Positions 36,140 to 46,839 of a stretch of DNA of 64,000 nucleotides are shown here, piece after piece. The stretch lies in the NCBI RefSeq assembly GCF_030272615.1, contig NC_081409.1, forward strand, positions 207,745,190 to 207,809,189, read 5' to 3'. The position numbers were made by a program, and so were the translations under genes. Position 1 is the stretch's first letter; each line of letters begins with the position of its first letter. The notes below the pieces were generated by a model. The model was not told where the DNA came from. It was given only the letters and a program-made list of their open reading frames with translations, and did no database searches. The DNA is from Cryptomeria japonica (taxonomy: Eukaryota; Streptophyta; Pinopsida; Cupressales; Cupressaceae).

Positions 36140-37590
36140 CTAAAGCAATAACATTCTTGCACACGTATAGGGCTTGTTTAATTATATTATACCCCTATTC
36201 AACCTACTAGATGCATAATTTTAGCCTATTCACACGCATGGATCCTCCTACAACCTAATCCATACCTATTTAATCCTTCCAATACCATATACATATTTTT
36301 TCAATAAGGTTTGTTAATTGTTATCTTGATTTCAACCTTTTAATTTATATGATTAAATGACATATTTTCCTTGATTTTGTGAGTAGTTGTTGGGTTGGAA
36401 AGAGATTAAATGTAGACATGGATTAAGTGCAAGCATATTCTAGTAGATTTGCCTAAAATGGACAATCCAATAGTTGGGGAACTTACTCCATGATAGATTC
36501 AAAGTACTTTGAAGACCAAACACATAGAAGACATGTATGGGTTGCTTGTTCCTCCCTTGGCCCTACTGATGGCCTACTATTTTCCTATGGTTAGCTTCCA
36601 CGTTTCAAGCTCATTCTCATGATGTCCAATGTCTAACAAACAATGATATGGATTCTTAGAGCTAACTTTAAAATGATTATTCTAGATGTTTGTAAAATGT
36701 GTTGGCCCAGAGGGAAAATGTATACACAAAATGATAGAAGCTTTGAAATTGCACTATGCTACTTAATAAAAAATTAAATGACAACTATTAATGGAGAAAT
36801 TAATATGTTTCTCTACACAAGAAAGTGCTACAACATAGCACGATATATGGGTTAGGGAAACCACAATCAGGGGTGAAAAAATCAATTGGTAGAGGAAACT
36901 ACTCTTCTACTCAAGTATATTACCTATAAACGATTAAGTATAAAGATGATTCAATCCTTTGTAAAAATTATGGCCACTTGAACTTTTTAATTTTAACATA
37001 TATCGAATAAAGTTGTCCCCCTCTTTTAAATATGAGATCTACAACACACAATTGTCTTTCCTTGCTTGAAAAAACCATGCTTTCATCCTTTTATAATTGT
37101 TGCTCATGTTGAAGTGAGTGATAGAAATGTCTTCTTAGAAATTGGAAGTTGTATGAATACTTATTTATTTCATATTATCTTTTACATAATCAAAGTTACT
37201 AATGCATATATGACCAAATTTAGACAATTCCACAATTATAATTTTGTTGGGATGCTTTTCAACCCTATAATCTTATTTTATATCTTCATCTAAATTTGAA
37301 TTTACTTTCCTATAAGTTCTTCTAATCTATTGAACTCTTTCACTTTTTATTAAAATTTAATGATCAATTTAATCTATTTAAAAAATAAATTAAAACAATA
37401 AAAAAAAAATTCCCCAAGGCAATGCATAATAATTAGGTAGTGACAAGCTAAATGTTCCATACAATGATGCTCATGGTCTTAAAACAAATTGTGGGTATGT
37501 GGTGGCCACACTCCTTTTAAGAGTAAATCCCCAAGCCATGAAGTCTCGGAGAGGTCTATTCATTTGGGTACCAATCTTGGAGGTAAAAAC
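36140..37590. other. intergenic DNA upstream of the candidate host gene
   Basis: It is AT-rich with no recognised element or gene. The short open frame 37066-37293 shows no domain. Confidence 0.4.
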
Positions 37591-37593
37591 AGG

Positions 37594-37722
37594 CCAATAG
37601 CCTATCTAAATAAAAACACGTGGCAGGCTGTTAAGCCATATTGGCATATAGAGAATTGTGGAACCTGGAACTATAAAAATTGAGAGAGCGGAGCCTGCGT
37701 CGGGGAGATGAGGAGTACATAG
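37594..37722 (+). promoter_or_regulatory. candidate promoter: CCAAT box, G-box, TATA box and a 4-codon uORF
   Basis: CCAAT at 37594-37598, CACGTG (G-box, with flanking TGGC as in ABRE/light elements) at 37617-37622 and TATAAAAA at 37672-37679 are spaced as in a plant promoter. They sit about 55-140 bp before the ATG at 37735. The leader contains a tiny upstream frame, ATG AGG AGT ACA TAG (37708-37722). Local GC content rises relative to the surrounding DNA. Light or ABA control is suggested only by the G-box. Confidence 0.55.
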
Positions 37723-37734
37723 GTTTGAGGAAAA

Positions 37735-37880
37735 ATGCAAGGTGTTGCAGGGGTAGTGGGAGGGAAATCAACAATATTATTTTATAATAAAGATTGTGTC
37801 CCAACCAGAAGATTCACAAAGCCTCATCTCCACTTGAGCAAATGTCTCCTCCAATCTCAGTCTAAATCTCAATTTCGTCA
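37735..37880 (+). CDS. exon 1 of a candidate plastid-targeted host protein
   Basis: The ATG at 37735 opens about 48 codons rich in Ser, Lys, Arg and Gln with few acidic residues (for example PTRRFTKPHLHLSKCLLQSQ), as expected for a chloroplast transit peptide. The exon ends either at GTATAA (37881) or GTCAGT (37877). The two choices pair respectively with acceptors before 42882 or 42872, and both give the same downstream frame. The intron would be about 5 kb and contains transposon remnants, common in conifer genes. This is the only host-gene candidate in the window with its own promoter. Confidence 0.5.
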
Positions 37881-38049
37881 GTATAATTTTTTTCTTTTTC
37901 TTTTCCTGCTTACGGATTTTGTTTAAGTGCAGTTCAAGTTTTTGATTTAGTAGGTCAGCATTTCGACCTTCGTAGCTTCCCGATAAATATTATATGGCAT
38001 CACCCCAGCTTGCAGCTTATAAAGGGAGCCCTGCTGATGGGCATCATCA

Positions 38050-39480
38050 TTGGCACTTTTCTTCTTGTTTGAAACCCAATAACGGCAAATCAGAATTGTT
38101 TATTTTTAGTACTACTAGTATTGTAGTTGTTATTGTTCGTAGCTAGTTGCAACAAATACCAGCTGAGGCTTCTTTTATGTTCTTAACGGGCAGTTCTAGT
38201 TACCAATGAGTTTTTAAACATTTTACAGATTTTCTTGACTACCAAATTTTTCTCTGTATTTCCTAGTCGGAAGTTAATTCACTGTAGACATTGCCAGGCC
38301 CGAATCATGGGAAATTTATGATGTTTTGCATCGATGTCTAGGTCAATCGTCAAGGTTTAGTTTACTCCCAAACTTTGGACACAAGGTCAAAGCCTAAATG
38401 AAACAAAGCCTAAATGAAAAAATCCCCTTTATAAATTCACAAAGGCAGTCTAATGCACAAGATCGATGTCTGGCTTGGTTTAGACCTGCAAAACTTTTAG
38501 CTTATATACATAAAACTTCCTCAATCCTGTTTTTATTTCTTCTTCCGGCAACTAGAAGATTTCACACCATCGACACGTTACTAGAAACCAGAAATTGCAA
38601 TGTAACGGAAACGGAATAATGGGCTTGGTGGGGTTGCGCATAAGAAACAAATCCTCTGTACACACATTTATATGGATTCCTTATAAAGATTAATATACCT
38701 TTCACATTGATTACGGTGCAGAGATAATAAAGTAACGGAGATTATCTGTAAATGGTGTGGAGTTGCCATTTCTCTGTTTTTCAACTACAGATTTCAAATA
38801 TACCAGCTCAGACAAACACTTCTAAAAAGCAATAATAAGCTTAAATGCTTCAGAAATCAGTTAAAGCAAGGTCCTATCACTTATGCCAACAATTGTGTAA
38901 AATTACTGCGGAGGATTGAAAAACAGTAGATGCAAACATGGAAAGTAGGCTTAACACAACGTACACCTGGAGAAACCCTCAATGGGAAGAAACTCTCGTA
39001 TGAGTGAGTCTCGGCGCGTATTATATCCGAGTCTAATGCGTATAATAATGTCACACAAACCACTTGAATCTCAAGGCCACAAAAAACCAAATTCCAAACC
39101 TACCCGAAACTCCACGAATATCCTATTCGTCAGCTTGCTACAGCCTTCTATGAATATAATAAGAGTGCTGTTCACAAGGCATTAAAGTATTTATATAACT
39201 TTATCAACATTCATTTGGCGGGTTTCCTTTGCATTTAACTCTTGGAAGGGGAAGAGACATCATTTGCAACTGTTTATTTGCCCATATGGACAAATTCGTG
39301 AAATCACTACTTTCTTCAGTCTGGCTGTTGCTAAATGGTTCCTTCCTTAAACTGGTAATTTTGTCGCCAACTCAAAATTACTCTGTATCTTAAGCACTCC
39401 GTTGAATCTCTGATTTCCCTGAGAGGCTCCTGATCAAATCAAAGTTATTTTGACCTTCTCCTATTTCTGATGAATGGTTG
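38050..39480. other. presumed intron DNA, unclassified
   Basis: I see no exon or transposon protein here. Several short open frames (38398-38619, 38881-39185) lack motifs. Confidence 0.35.
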
Positions 39481-39489
39481 GCTGAATGT

Positions 39490-39875
39490 GCTCGTTGTAG
39501 AATGCTAATGTGGGGTCCTCTCACATGACAGCCCTCATTTGGTCTAGCATGGAATCAATGCACTCATACACCTCTCCAAGGCTAGGTGCATTGGCATCTC
39601 TATATCTAATTATCTGGACTACTGGAGTAATGATGGAGACTATATATTTTGCATCACCCCAAAAACAATTTTCTTCACTACATCCTTCACCCTCATCCCC
39701 TGCTCTGTCTTGGACTCGGGTCATCGATTCCATTCTGCTGTCATAACCATAAGTTGCAATGCCTCTTGCAACTCAAGCATTCTCTCCAAGAGAATGAAAT
39801 AGGATGCATATCTAGTCTTGACAAGTTCCAAGAATTCCTTCACAGAGAAGGTCCTGAAGGGTGCATGTGAAGTGT
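39490..39875 (-). pseudogene. hAT transposase fragment (DUF659/RNase H-like region)
   Basis: On the minus strand, from about 39870 down, reads FLELVKTRYASYFILLERML and then LQLMVMTAEWN. After a frame change, FWGDAKYIVSIITPVVQIIR and PSLGEVYECIDSMLDQM follow. These phrases and their order are characteristic of the central region of plant hAT (BED/DUF659/hATC) transposases. The N-terminal zinc finger and C-terminal dimerisation domain are absent. It lies inside the presumed first intron of the host gene. Confidence 0.75.
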
Positions 39876-40349
39876 GGTGGTTGCAGATAAACATCTGCTC
39901 ATCAAATGAAACATATCATAGTATTATAAGTTCAACAAAAGGATTAGTTAAACAAATATACAAAATTTTGTTTCATGAAACTTTCTTTTTCCCAATATTA
40001 TGTCTTCTGCATCCCCATGTCTTGGAAATGTACCCGTCTCAGAAACACAGGGATTTTGGTGGGGATGCGTACCATGGAATACTGCATTTAACCATCCTTA
40101 CCATTGGTAAGGGGATTACAAGCATAAGGAGAACTATCTTTTGCTAGCAGAATTATGAAATAGGTATGGACTCATGGAGCCTTAGCTGAACTATTTTGTA
40201 ATAAAGAATGCATGTAAGATCCATATATTCATAATTCTTCCACTATTAGTTTGTTATGAAAGAGAAGTTTGAATACACAACTTTAGTGATGTTTACTGTC
40301 AAACAATTACACTACCAATTGCAATATAAATGGAATATAATTCGGCGTC

Positions 40350-40735
40350 TCCAGATCACTTCACTTCGGTCGTCGAGCCCGGTTAGGGCCTTTAGGGCAT
40401 TTACACCCCTCTCCTGCCCTATCCATAGTAGAGGGGCCCTTATCCACCCCCCCACTATAGAAAGGGGGGGGTACTTGGCCGAGTAATGGCCGAGGGTTTC
40501 CCTCTCTCTAGCGGTCGAGAGCACCCTTACCCTTGTCTTCTCTCCTCCACCATAGAATAGTGGGGCCCACCCCAATCTATACCTGGGTGGGGGGAAATTA
40601 TAGGGGTGGGTGGGTGGGTGGATATAGTTCGTGGGGGCCCTCAACCTAAAGGCTGAGCGTGTCGAGTCCTTGCGGTCGAGCCGCTGCCTGATCGACCAAC
40701 CTTTCCCCATGGCTCACCACCGCTTTCTATTGTAG
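40350..40735. repeat. GC-rich block of unknown origin
   Basis: About 385 bp are much more GC-rich than the flanks. Features are repeated GGTCGAG words, CCCCCCC and GGGGGGGG runs (around 40447-40470), a CTATAGAAAG segment and GGGTGGGTGGGTGG near 40605-40620. There are no convincing polymerase III boxes, inverted ends or target duplication. A SINE-like insertion is possible but not shown. Confidence 0.5.
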
Positions 40736-41211
40736 ATGAAACCAATGAATACTTAATTTCAGGGTAATTGTTCTATGACCTAAATGTAGACCGAGGAGGA
40801 TTGCATAGACAATTGGACTACCTTCCTTGACTATGATAAGCCTATTTAAAATTTTAAAGTATCCAATGCTAGTCGAACAAAGAATGACTGTTTGTTGGTG
40901 TGAAAGGGGTGTTTTTACCTGGCTAGTTCATCATTTAGGTTCTTTTCAATCATGTTACTTAAGTTTATTTAGGGTAAACATAGGATGGTTATAACTTAGG
41001 TTACACATAGGATGGTTATCACTTTATGTCTGAAGTCATAAGATTAAGATACATGTTAATGCATTAGTAGCCTCTGCAAAGATAAGATTTTCCTAACCCG
41101 TTAATCTCCTCCATTCTGTTAGATTATCTGATTTATGCTTTCAGAACTGAATATGTTTATCAGACTGTAACTTTGATCTTGATTATGATATTGATATTGG
41201 ATAATGATGGA

Positions 41212-41345
41212 TTAGATTGACGACCTACTTAACTATGTTAAGCGTCAATCTAAATGCTATCGGGCTAGTAACCCAATAGCATATTAATGTCGATTCATAT
41301 CTGAATCGGCATTAATATACTATCGGGGTATTAACCCGATAGCAT
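41212..41345. repeat. four consecutive DNA stem-loops
   Basis: Back-to-back inverted repeats are: 41212-41222 with 41243-41253 (11 of 11), 41254-41264 with 41272-41282 (10 of 11), 41283-41297 with 41302-41316 (14 of 15), and 41320-41327 with 41335-41342 (8 of 8). The second and fourth stems share the core CTATCGGG, so they are duplicates of one another. The run has almost no spacer between stems. Confidence 0.85.
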
Positions 41346-41380
41346 ATAATGCTAACAGTTATTGTTATTGTTTACTTTAA

Positions 41381-41520
41381 ACCGATTCATTATCGGTGTG
41401 TTTATATTGATCCATTATCATTTGCTTTGACACCGATTCATTATCGGGTGTGTTCATATCGATCCATTACCATTTGCTTTGACACCGATTCATTATCGGG
41501 TGTGTTTATGTCGATCTGTC
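41381..41520. repeat. tandem repeat, unit about 52 bp
   Basis: ACCGATTCATTATCGG recurs at 41381, 41432 and 41484, each followed by GTGTGTT.ATAT.GATC and TTTGCTTTGAC, about 2.7 copies. It directly follows the stem-loop run. Confidence 0.85.
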
Positions 41521-41577
41521 AACATGGCACCGATTAGTCATCATAAACACCGAAGCAAATATGTGGACAGTCACGAC

Positions 41578-41634
41578 CAAGTGACATCTTGGTCGGACAT
41601 GTCTAAAAGACATGCCCGATCAAGGTGCCACTTG
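41578..41634. repeat. 27 bp-arm hairpin with 3 nt loop
   Basis: Arms 41578-41604 and 41608-41634 pair at 23 of 27 positions, separated by AAA. The mismatches are all transitions, so G-U pairing would fill most of them in RNA. It belongs to the same palindrome-rich segment as 41212-41345. Confidence 0.8.
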
Positions 41635-41639
41635 ATCAT

Positions 41640-42870
41640 GGCTACCTTGCTACATATACATCATTCAAAAGAAAAGGCATGACATTGAAATCGATAAATG
41701 TTCATCCTTCAGACCTGCAGAAGAGAATTACAATAATATTATTGTCATAGTAATAATACCAAAATTGAAAATACACAATCTAGCATATAACTTGTTCATT
41801 GAATTGGAAATTGCAATAACATTTACACATGTCATAATCTTATGCAATCCTATGTTCACCTTGGCCTATATAACCAAGGATTCTCCTTTGTAATCTCAAT
41901 CTTTTTTATCAATCTATCATTTGCATCCTTTGATAGAATACATTATTCTCTCATATGTGATCTCTCTTGTTCTTTCATGAAGTATAGAGCATTCTATAGC
42001 CAAATCTTCAGCCAAATCTTGCATGGTATAGAGCATTCTATAGCCAACTCTTACATGCTATCAATGCTAGCTATCAATTCTTACACTGTTGACAACCATT
42101 AACAACTGACTCCTAACAATCCACAAGTAGAAAGTTAATTAATAAAGAGTTGGATACAAACATGCTAAAATATATAACAATTTGATTTATGCTATTTACA
42201 GTGCCCTATATCTTCTAAGTGAGTAATATTCCACATTATCTTGCTAGGTAACAAATGTTTCTTTTTGCTTTTCTTTGCAATGTATGATGGTCCAGGCTGT
42301 TGATAGTTGTGTGCTCCTTAAAATGGGATGGGGTGTTGGTTCATTGACAGTAACAGCACTTGATGGTGCATACGAACATGTCTTAAAGATTTTCATTCAG
42401 GATAAATTTGCATGTCCCAGTGGCATGAAAGGATGTTGCACTGTAGGACAAATCAAATTGGGTAATACTATAATACAGATGACGTGCTGGTGAGTTGGAT
42501 TGAGTATTATTTAAGAGCTACAAAGAGGCAGAAGAAAATCACAGAATCAGAAGTGTATTGTTGCCATGCTCATCTAAGAGTCTCTCAGCCTAGGCTATTC
42601 TCAGAATCTTATGCAATGATATGAAAATTCGGACAAATTACTGTTTCTAAGATATAGTTCACTCTTTAGGTTGTTTGATATGTATGGTTTACAGTGAAGC
42701 TAGAAAATTAATTTAATGTTTTATTGACCCGATGTTTCTTACATAAGGGTGATTTTATTCATATCTTACTAATTTCTTTAAATTCAAGCGTGCATTATGT
42801 TTGAATTTTATTAGCTAGGACAATCTCAAATAGGTAGACATCACTTACTATATTCTCTTTTTTGTCTGCA
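41640..42870. other. presumed intron DNA; one short unassigned open frame
   Basis: The open frame 42275-42493 (72 codons, Cys- and Gly-containing) has no recognised motif and no supporting splice signals. It is not called as an exon. The phrase AGAGCATTCTATAGCCAA occurs twice near 41985-42045. Confidence 0.35.
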
Positions 42871-42881
42871 GTAAGGTACAG

Positions 42882-43034
42882 GAAATTGATTCGGCTGAGA
42901 TTGACACAAGATTCCTTTAGAGTTGAAGCGTCCAATGCAGATGTTGGAACTGGCAGATATGAGGAACATGATGAAAAAAATCCACAGGAGCAATTTTCTG
43001 TGGATCAATCCCAGATTGATAACGTTTCAAATTT
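42882..43034 (+). CDS. exon 2 of the candidate plastid-targeted host protein
   Basis: It lies between an AG acceptor (42881, or 42871 as alternative) and a consensus GTAAGT donor at 43035. In the frame fixed by exon 1 it gives KLIRLRLTQDSFRVEASNAD, then an acidic hydrophilic stretch ending in DQSQIDNVSNL. The SFRVEAS passage looks like a transit-peptide cleavage region followed by an acidic mature N-terminus. It is fully open, unlike the surrounding transposon debris. Confidence 0.5.
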
Positions 43035-43369
43035 GTAAGTTGTGAATTCAGTTTTGGTTTCCTTACTTCAAATTTATTATCCTTATGTTTGGATTTATAC
43101 TTATTGAGAGAAAAAAAGAACAATAATCCAAAAAATTCTACTTTATTTTTCTTATATTGGAAGTTTTTCTCACAAGGGTTTCTAGCAATTGTAAGGTGGT
43201 AATAATCAGGATTTATTTTTGTAGGCACCTGTTTTTCTGATGCTACTTTTTATTCTCATTAGTTCTATTAATGTAGTTCTTTGAATGATGGATAAGTTAC
43301 TCCTTGTTCAACTTGCCATAACCTCAATGCTTTCTATTACCTTTTGGGTGACATACATTATTTTTCCAG

Positions 43370-43411
43370 GCCAGGGGAAACCAAATCTTTGCTCAGTGTC
43401 TACAATTATTT
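43370..43411 (+). CDS. possible exon 3 of the host gene
   Basis: After a TTTTCCAG acceptor, the frame continues from exon 2 as PGETKSLLSVYNYL to a weak GTAGAT donor at 43412. The short hydrophilic run followed by S-V-Y-N-Y-L resembles what precedes the first conserved block of plastid TatC (thylakoid twin-arginine translocase subunit). That is a weak match from a short segment, so no gene symbol is given. Later exons are not seen before repeats begin at 44.3 kb. Confidence 0.3.
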
Positions 43412-44300
43412 GTAGATATGGCTGTGCAAATCCTTACAGCTATCAAAAATTTAATCCCTCATAGATCTCAGACTGCAAAATACTAAGAAGACCTCATCAC
43501 AATAGTACTACCTCTTTCCTGTTCAGGTGGTGTGATAAAATAGGTCCTCCAAAGAGTTGAGGGCTAGAAAAGGACATCTTGACAAGATAATATCTGAATC
43601 ACTTAAGCACTAAACCTTATGAAGATATGCAGCGAGTCAAAGGATACTCTCTAGAGAGTGATTGTCATCAAAATTCTGTTGGGATTATAATATAAGGCAA
43701 AGTGTGCTTACATCTTGTTATGCAACACAAGATTATGAACTTTATTAGTATACTCTAATTCAATTGGTCAAGAGTCCAAGAATTGTTACCCTCACCTTAG
43801 GAACATATTATTATATGCTTGACAACAATGTTAGAAAGGAACACTTTTGAACGCCAATCTTGAAGATCGAGATGAAATTCCTAGAATTCATTATTCCTTA
43901 CACAATTATGATTGAGAAGTATTAGATAAGATGAATGATGGATTAGTAGAATATGTTAGTAATATTAGTTTCTTCCCCCATGTTGAGTGAAGATTGCATT
44001 GATCATAGCTAGAGGTAGTAGAGACCATAAACTATCTATAAGGTTCAGAGACAGTTGGGTAATGTTGTGATGTTTTCACACATTGTCCCATCGCAAATGG
44101 GGACCACTGCTTTTCGCTTTTTAGAGTCGTTTTAGGTTAGTTGTCCTAGCTTACCAGCGGTTTCTTAGTTTAAAACCTTTGTGTATGAGAAGGTTTGGTT
44201 TGAGTTCGGAATCCATGATAGAGTGTTAGGATTTAGTTTGAGGACAAAATGCTAGAGGTTGTAAAAAATTGTCAAATGTTGTCATATTGCAAAGTTGTCA
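43412..44300. other. unclassified DNA, possibly intron
   Basis: No further exon of the host gene and no transposon domain could be recognised. Confidence 0.35.
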
Positions 44301-44309
44301 GGAAAGATG

Positions 44310-44790
44310 TTAAGGTGGGCAAAAATTGGAAATTTCCTTCCAAGTGTTGTTTTTCCACCCTTTGGAGAATGGTTAAAACCAAATATTGAATGATGAAGTT
44401 TGTTTCAAGGTAGTGAAAATTGGAAATTTCCTTGTGGAGGTTGATTTTCCACTCCTAGGGAAAATTTACAAGTAAAGGCAAAAAGGAAGAGTGGAATTTC
44501 CTCATCAACCATGAATTTCCACCATTTGACAAGTTGGAAATCAAAATTTCCTTGTACCCATCGAATTTCCACTTTTGGAGATTGAATGTTAAATGAAAAA
44601 TGAAAGAGGAGTGGGATCTTCCTTGTCAGGGTCGTTTTTCCCCCTTTTGAAATTGAATGAGAAATAAGGTATAATTGAAGAAAAAAATTGAAAATTGGAA
44701 ATTTCCTTGTGGAGGTCAATTTTCGACTCTAAGGGAAGATTTACAAGGCAGAATAAGGTGAAAGAGTGGAATTTCCTTGTAGACCACAAA
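44310..44790. repeat. degenerate tandem repeat around GGAAATTTCCTTG
   Basis: About seven diverged units of 55-90 bp each pair a GGAAATTTCCTTG-like word with a GATTTTCCAC-like word. GGAAATTTCC is itself a palindrome. One or two more units resume at 45870-45940 on the far side of the inserted hAT derivative, showing the array is older than the insertion. Confidence 0.65.
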
Positions 44791-44798
44791 ATTCCACC

Positions 44799-45847
44799 AG
44801 AGTATCAAAACCCGCTGTGAGTCAGACGAGTTTCCCGAGTTGGCGAGTCGAGTGAAGCTCGGCGAGTTTTTTCGCATAACTTGCCGAGTTCGAGCTTCAG
44901 GACTCACACTGCGGCATGTCATGTTTTGACTTGCAAAAAACAAAAAAAATAAGTTTTTTGACATTTTTTTTTGTATTTCATTTTCATTTAACCCTAAAAG
45001 GTCTTCTAATTGCTAGTTGTGAGAAGAAGAGAGGAAAAGTGAGAGAGAGGAAGGAAAACAAGAGGCCTAGGTATTTTGAGTCAGCCATGCAACGCTCTTG
45101 GATGTGAGCACAATTGGTCCATGTTCGCGTACATCCACTCGAAGAGGTGTAATAGATTGTCTGTGCAGAGGTTGAATGATCCTGTTTTTGTTCATTACAA
45201 CCTCCGTCTTAGGACCAGACAGGTTTTGGACACTGACTCCTCTCCGATCACTCTAGTGGAGATCGATCCAGAGTTTGAGTGGATCTCTGAGTCTACCCAT
45301 CCCGTCTTCATTGAGCAGGACCATGAGTGGGTTGAATAGGAAGACATAGAGGCTGAGGCTGTGGCTATGGCAGAGGAGGAGTATAGAGCACAATCCCGCA
45401 CAGGCGGAGACTATGGCTACTTAGTCATCCAGGACCTACCTTAGACGCCTTTGTAGGAGGTAGACAGACTACTTTGAGGTTGAGGTTGAGGATGAGCTAG
45501 AGCCTAAGCCATAGACTTGTTTTTGTTTACAGTTACATATATGTTTGGGAACATTTGATGTCATGGATTTAATATACATTTGACAACATTTTTAACTCTA
45601 TATATTTATGTTTTCTATTTCCTTCAGCAACAATTTACATTTCTATGCATGTGATGAATGTATGTGATCAAATTACCTTCTATTTGATGATGTTATAGTG
45701 TCTTTAAGCTTTATTCAATAATGGGTGCATGAAACAAGTTTTAAATCGTTAAAAATCTCTAAATTTCAAGGGTTTTTTTATTTTGCCGAGTCATAGCTGA
45801 GTCACGAGTCGAGTCAGCCTTATCGAGTCAGAGTCTGGGAACTTTGA
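44799..45847 (+). mobile_element. hAT deletion derivative
   Basis: About 1.05 kb sits within the GGAAATTTCC repeat array. It has ends rich in CGAGT/GAGTCA words and a probable 8 bp target duplication (ATTCCACC at 44791-44798, ATTACACC at 45848-45855, one mismatch). Inside is the C-terminal part of a hAT transposase. The terminal inverted repeats are weak, so the borders are approximate. Confidence 0.6.
45076..45510 (+). pseudogene. hAT transposase C-terminal (dimerisation) region
   Basis: Frame 45076-45339 reads CEHNWSMFAYIHSKRCNRL, then RLNDPVFVHYNLRLR, DTDSSPITLVEIDPE and a stop after DHEWVE. It continues acidic (EAEAVAMAEEEYRAQ) before decaying. CE-x-NWS-x-F-x-x-IH and the NDPVFVHYNLRL passage are signatures of the hAT C-terminal dimerisation domain. 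The remainder of the transposase has been deleted, so this is a non-autonomous copy. Confidence 0.85.
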
Positions 45848-45855
45848 ATTACACC

Positions 45856-46839
45856 CTTTGTTTGAAAATGAAATTTCTTTGTGTGGCTCGAATTTCCACC
45901 CTTCCTTGTGCATATTGGATTTCCACCCTTTGGTGTTGAATTTCAATGAAATTATGAAATGGAAGAGGGGTGTCAACTGTGAGGGAATGCCAAAGGAAAC
46001 AAAATAAAAGAATTTTATTTGCCTATACAAGGCTGACTTCTACATAAAGATGAAGCAATCCTTTCATTCAAGCATTCATTTCTAAATTCAAAATTGTAAA
46101 AGGCAGAGCAAGTAAAATCATTTAAACTTACATTCAAAGCAAAATTCAGCATCATTTAAGGCTGAATTAAGGACATTAAGGAAGCAAGTTTGTGGCAGAC
46201 CTGAGGTGACCTTTTTAGTGACTATTTGAGGCAGACTTTGAAGCAATTTTTCACCACTTTGCAAGCAGAATCAGAAGTATGAATTTGACCAGACTCAAGA
46301 AGGGCAAATTTTTTTAATAAAATGGAGACAAACACCTTGATTTGGAGTGAATTTCTTCAGAGCATTGATCAATTTCCAGATTTGGAACATCAGCATTTCC
46401 AGTTTTAAGCATAATTTCCAGAATATTCTCCAAGATTTTAAAATTTATTTCCAGATTGGGAGGTGTTTTTTAGGAGGCATGATTTGCAAGATGTTAGTAT
46501 TACTTTCATTTACTCCTTAGTGTTTTGATGCAAAATCTCTTTGTCTTTCAGGTTTGATGCATAGGTGAAGCAATAAATAAGGAAGAGCATGGAATGAAGG
46601 ACTTTTCCACCAAATCAAGAGGACTTCATGGGGATTTCTCCACAAGGATAACGCCAGGGAGTTCAAGAAGATGAGGAATGATGCATCAAGGCTCAACAAC
46701 ATGAAGGCTTCATGTTTAACAACACAAGGAAGGACAAGATTCACACTCCAAGAGTGACAAAGAAGATGATAGAGTTCAAGGTGTTCAAGTTCAAGACATA
46801 ACTCTGCAATGAAGGATATTTTACAACAACCTTGAATTT
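45856..46839. other. unclassified repeat-derived DNA
   Basis: Residual units of the GGAAATTTCC array lie at the start, then simple AG/AA-rich sequence. No gene is recognised. Confidence 0.35.

Noticed and set aside
40312-40710. 132-codon minus-strand open frame in the GC-rich block
   Set aside because: Open because of GC-rich composition and few stop codons; no domain and no splice or promoter support.
42275-42493. 72-codon open frame with several Cys and Gly, possible exon
   Set aside because: No recognisable motif, no splice sites that keep frame with exons at 37735 and 42882, and length expected by chance.
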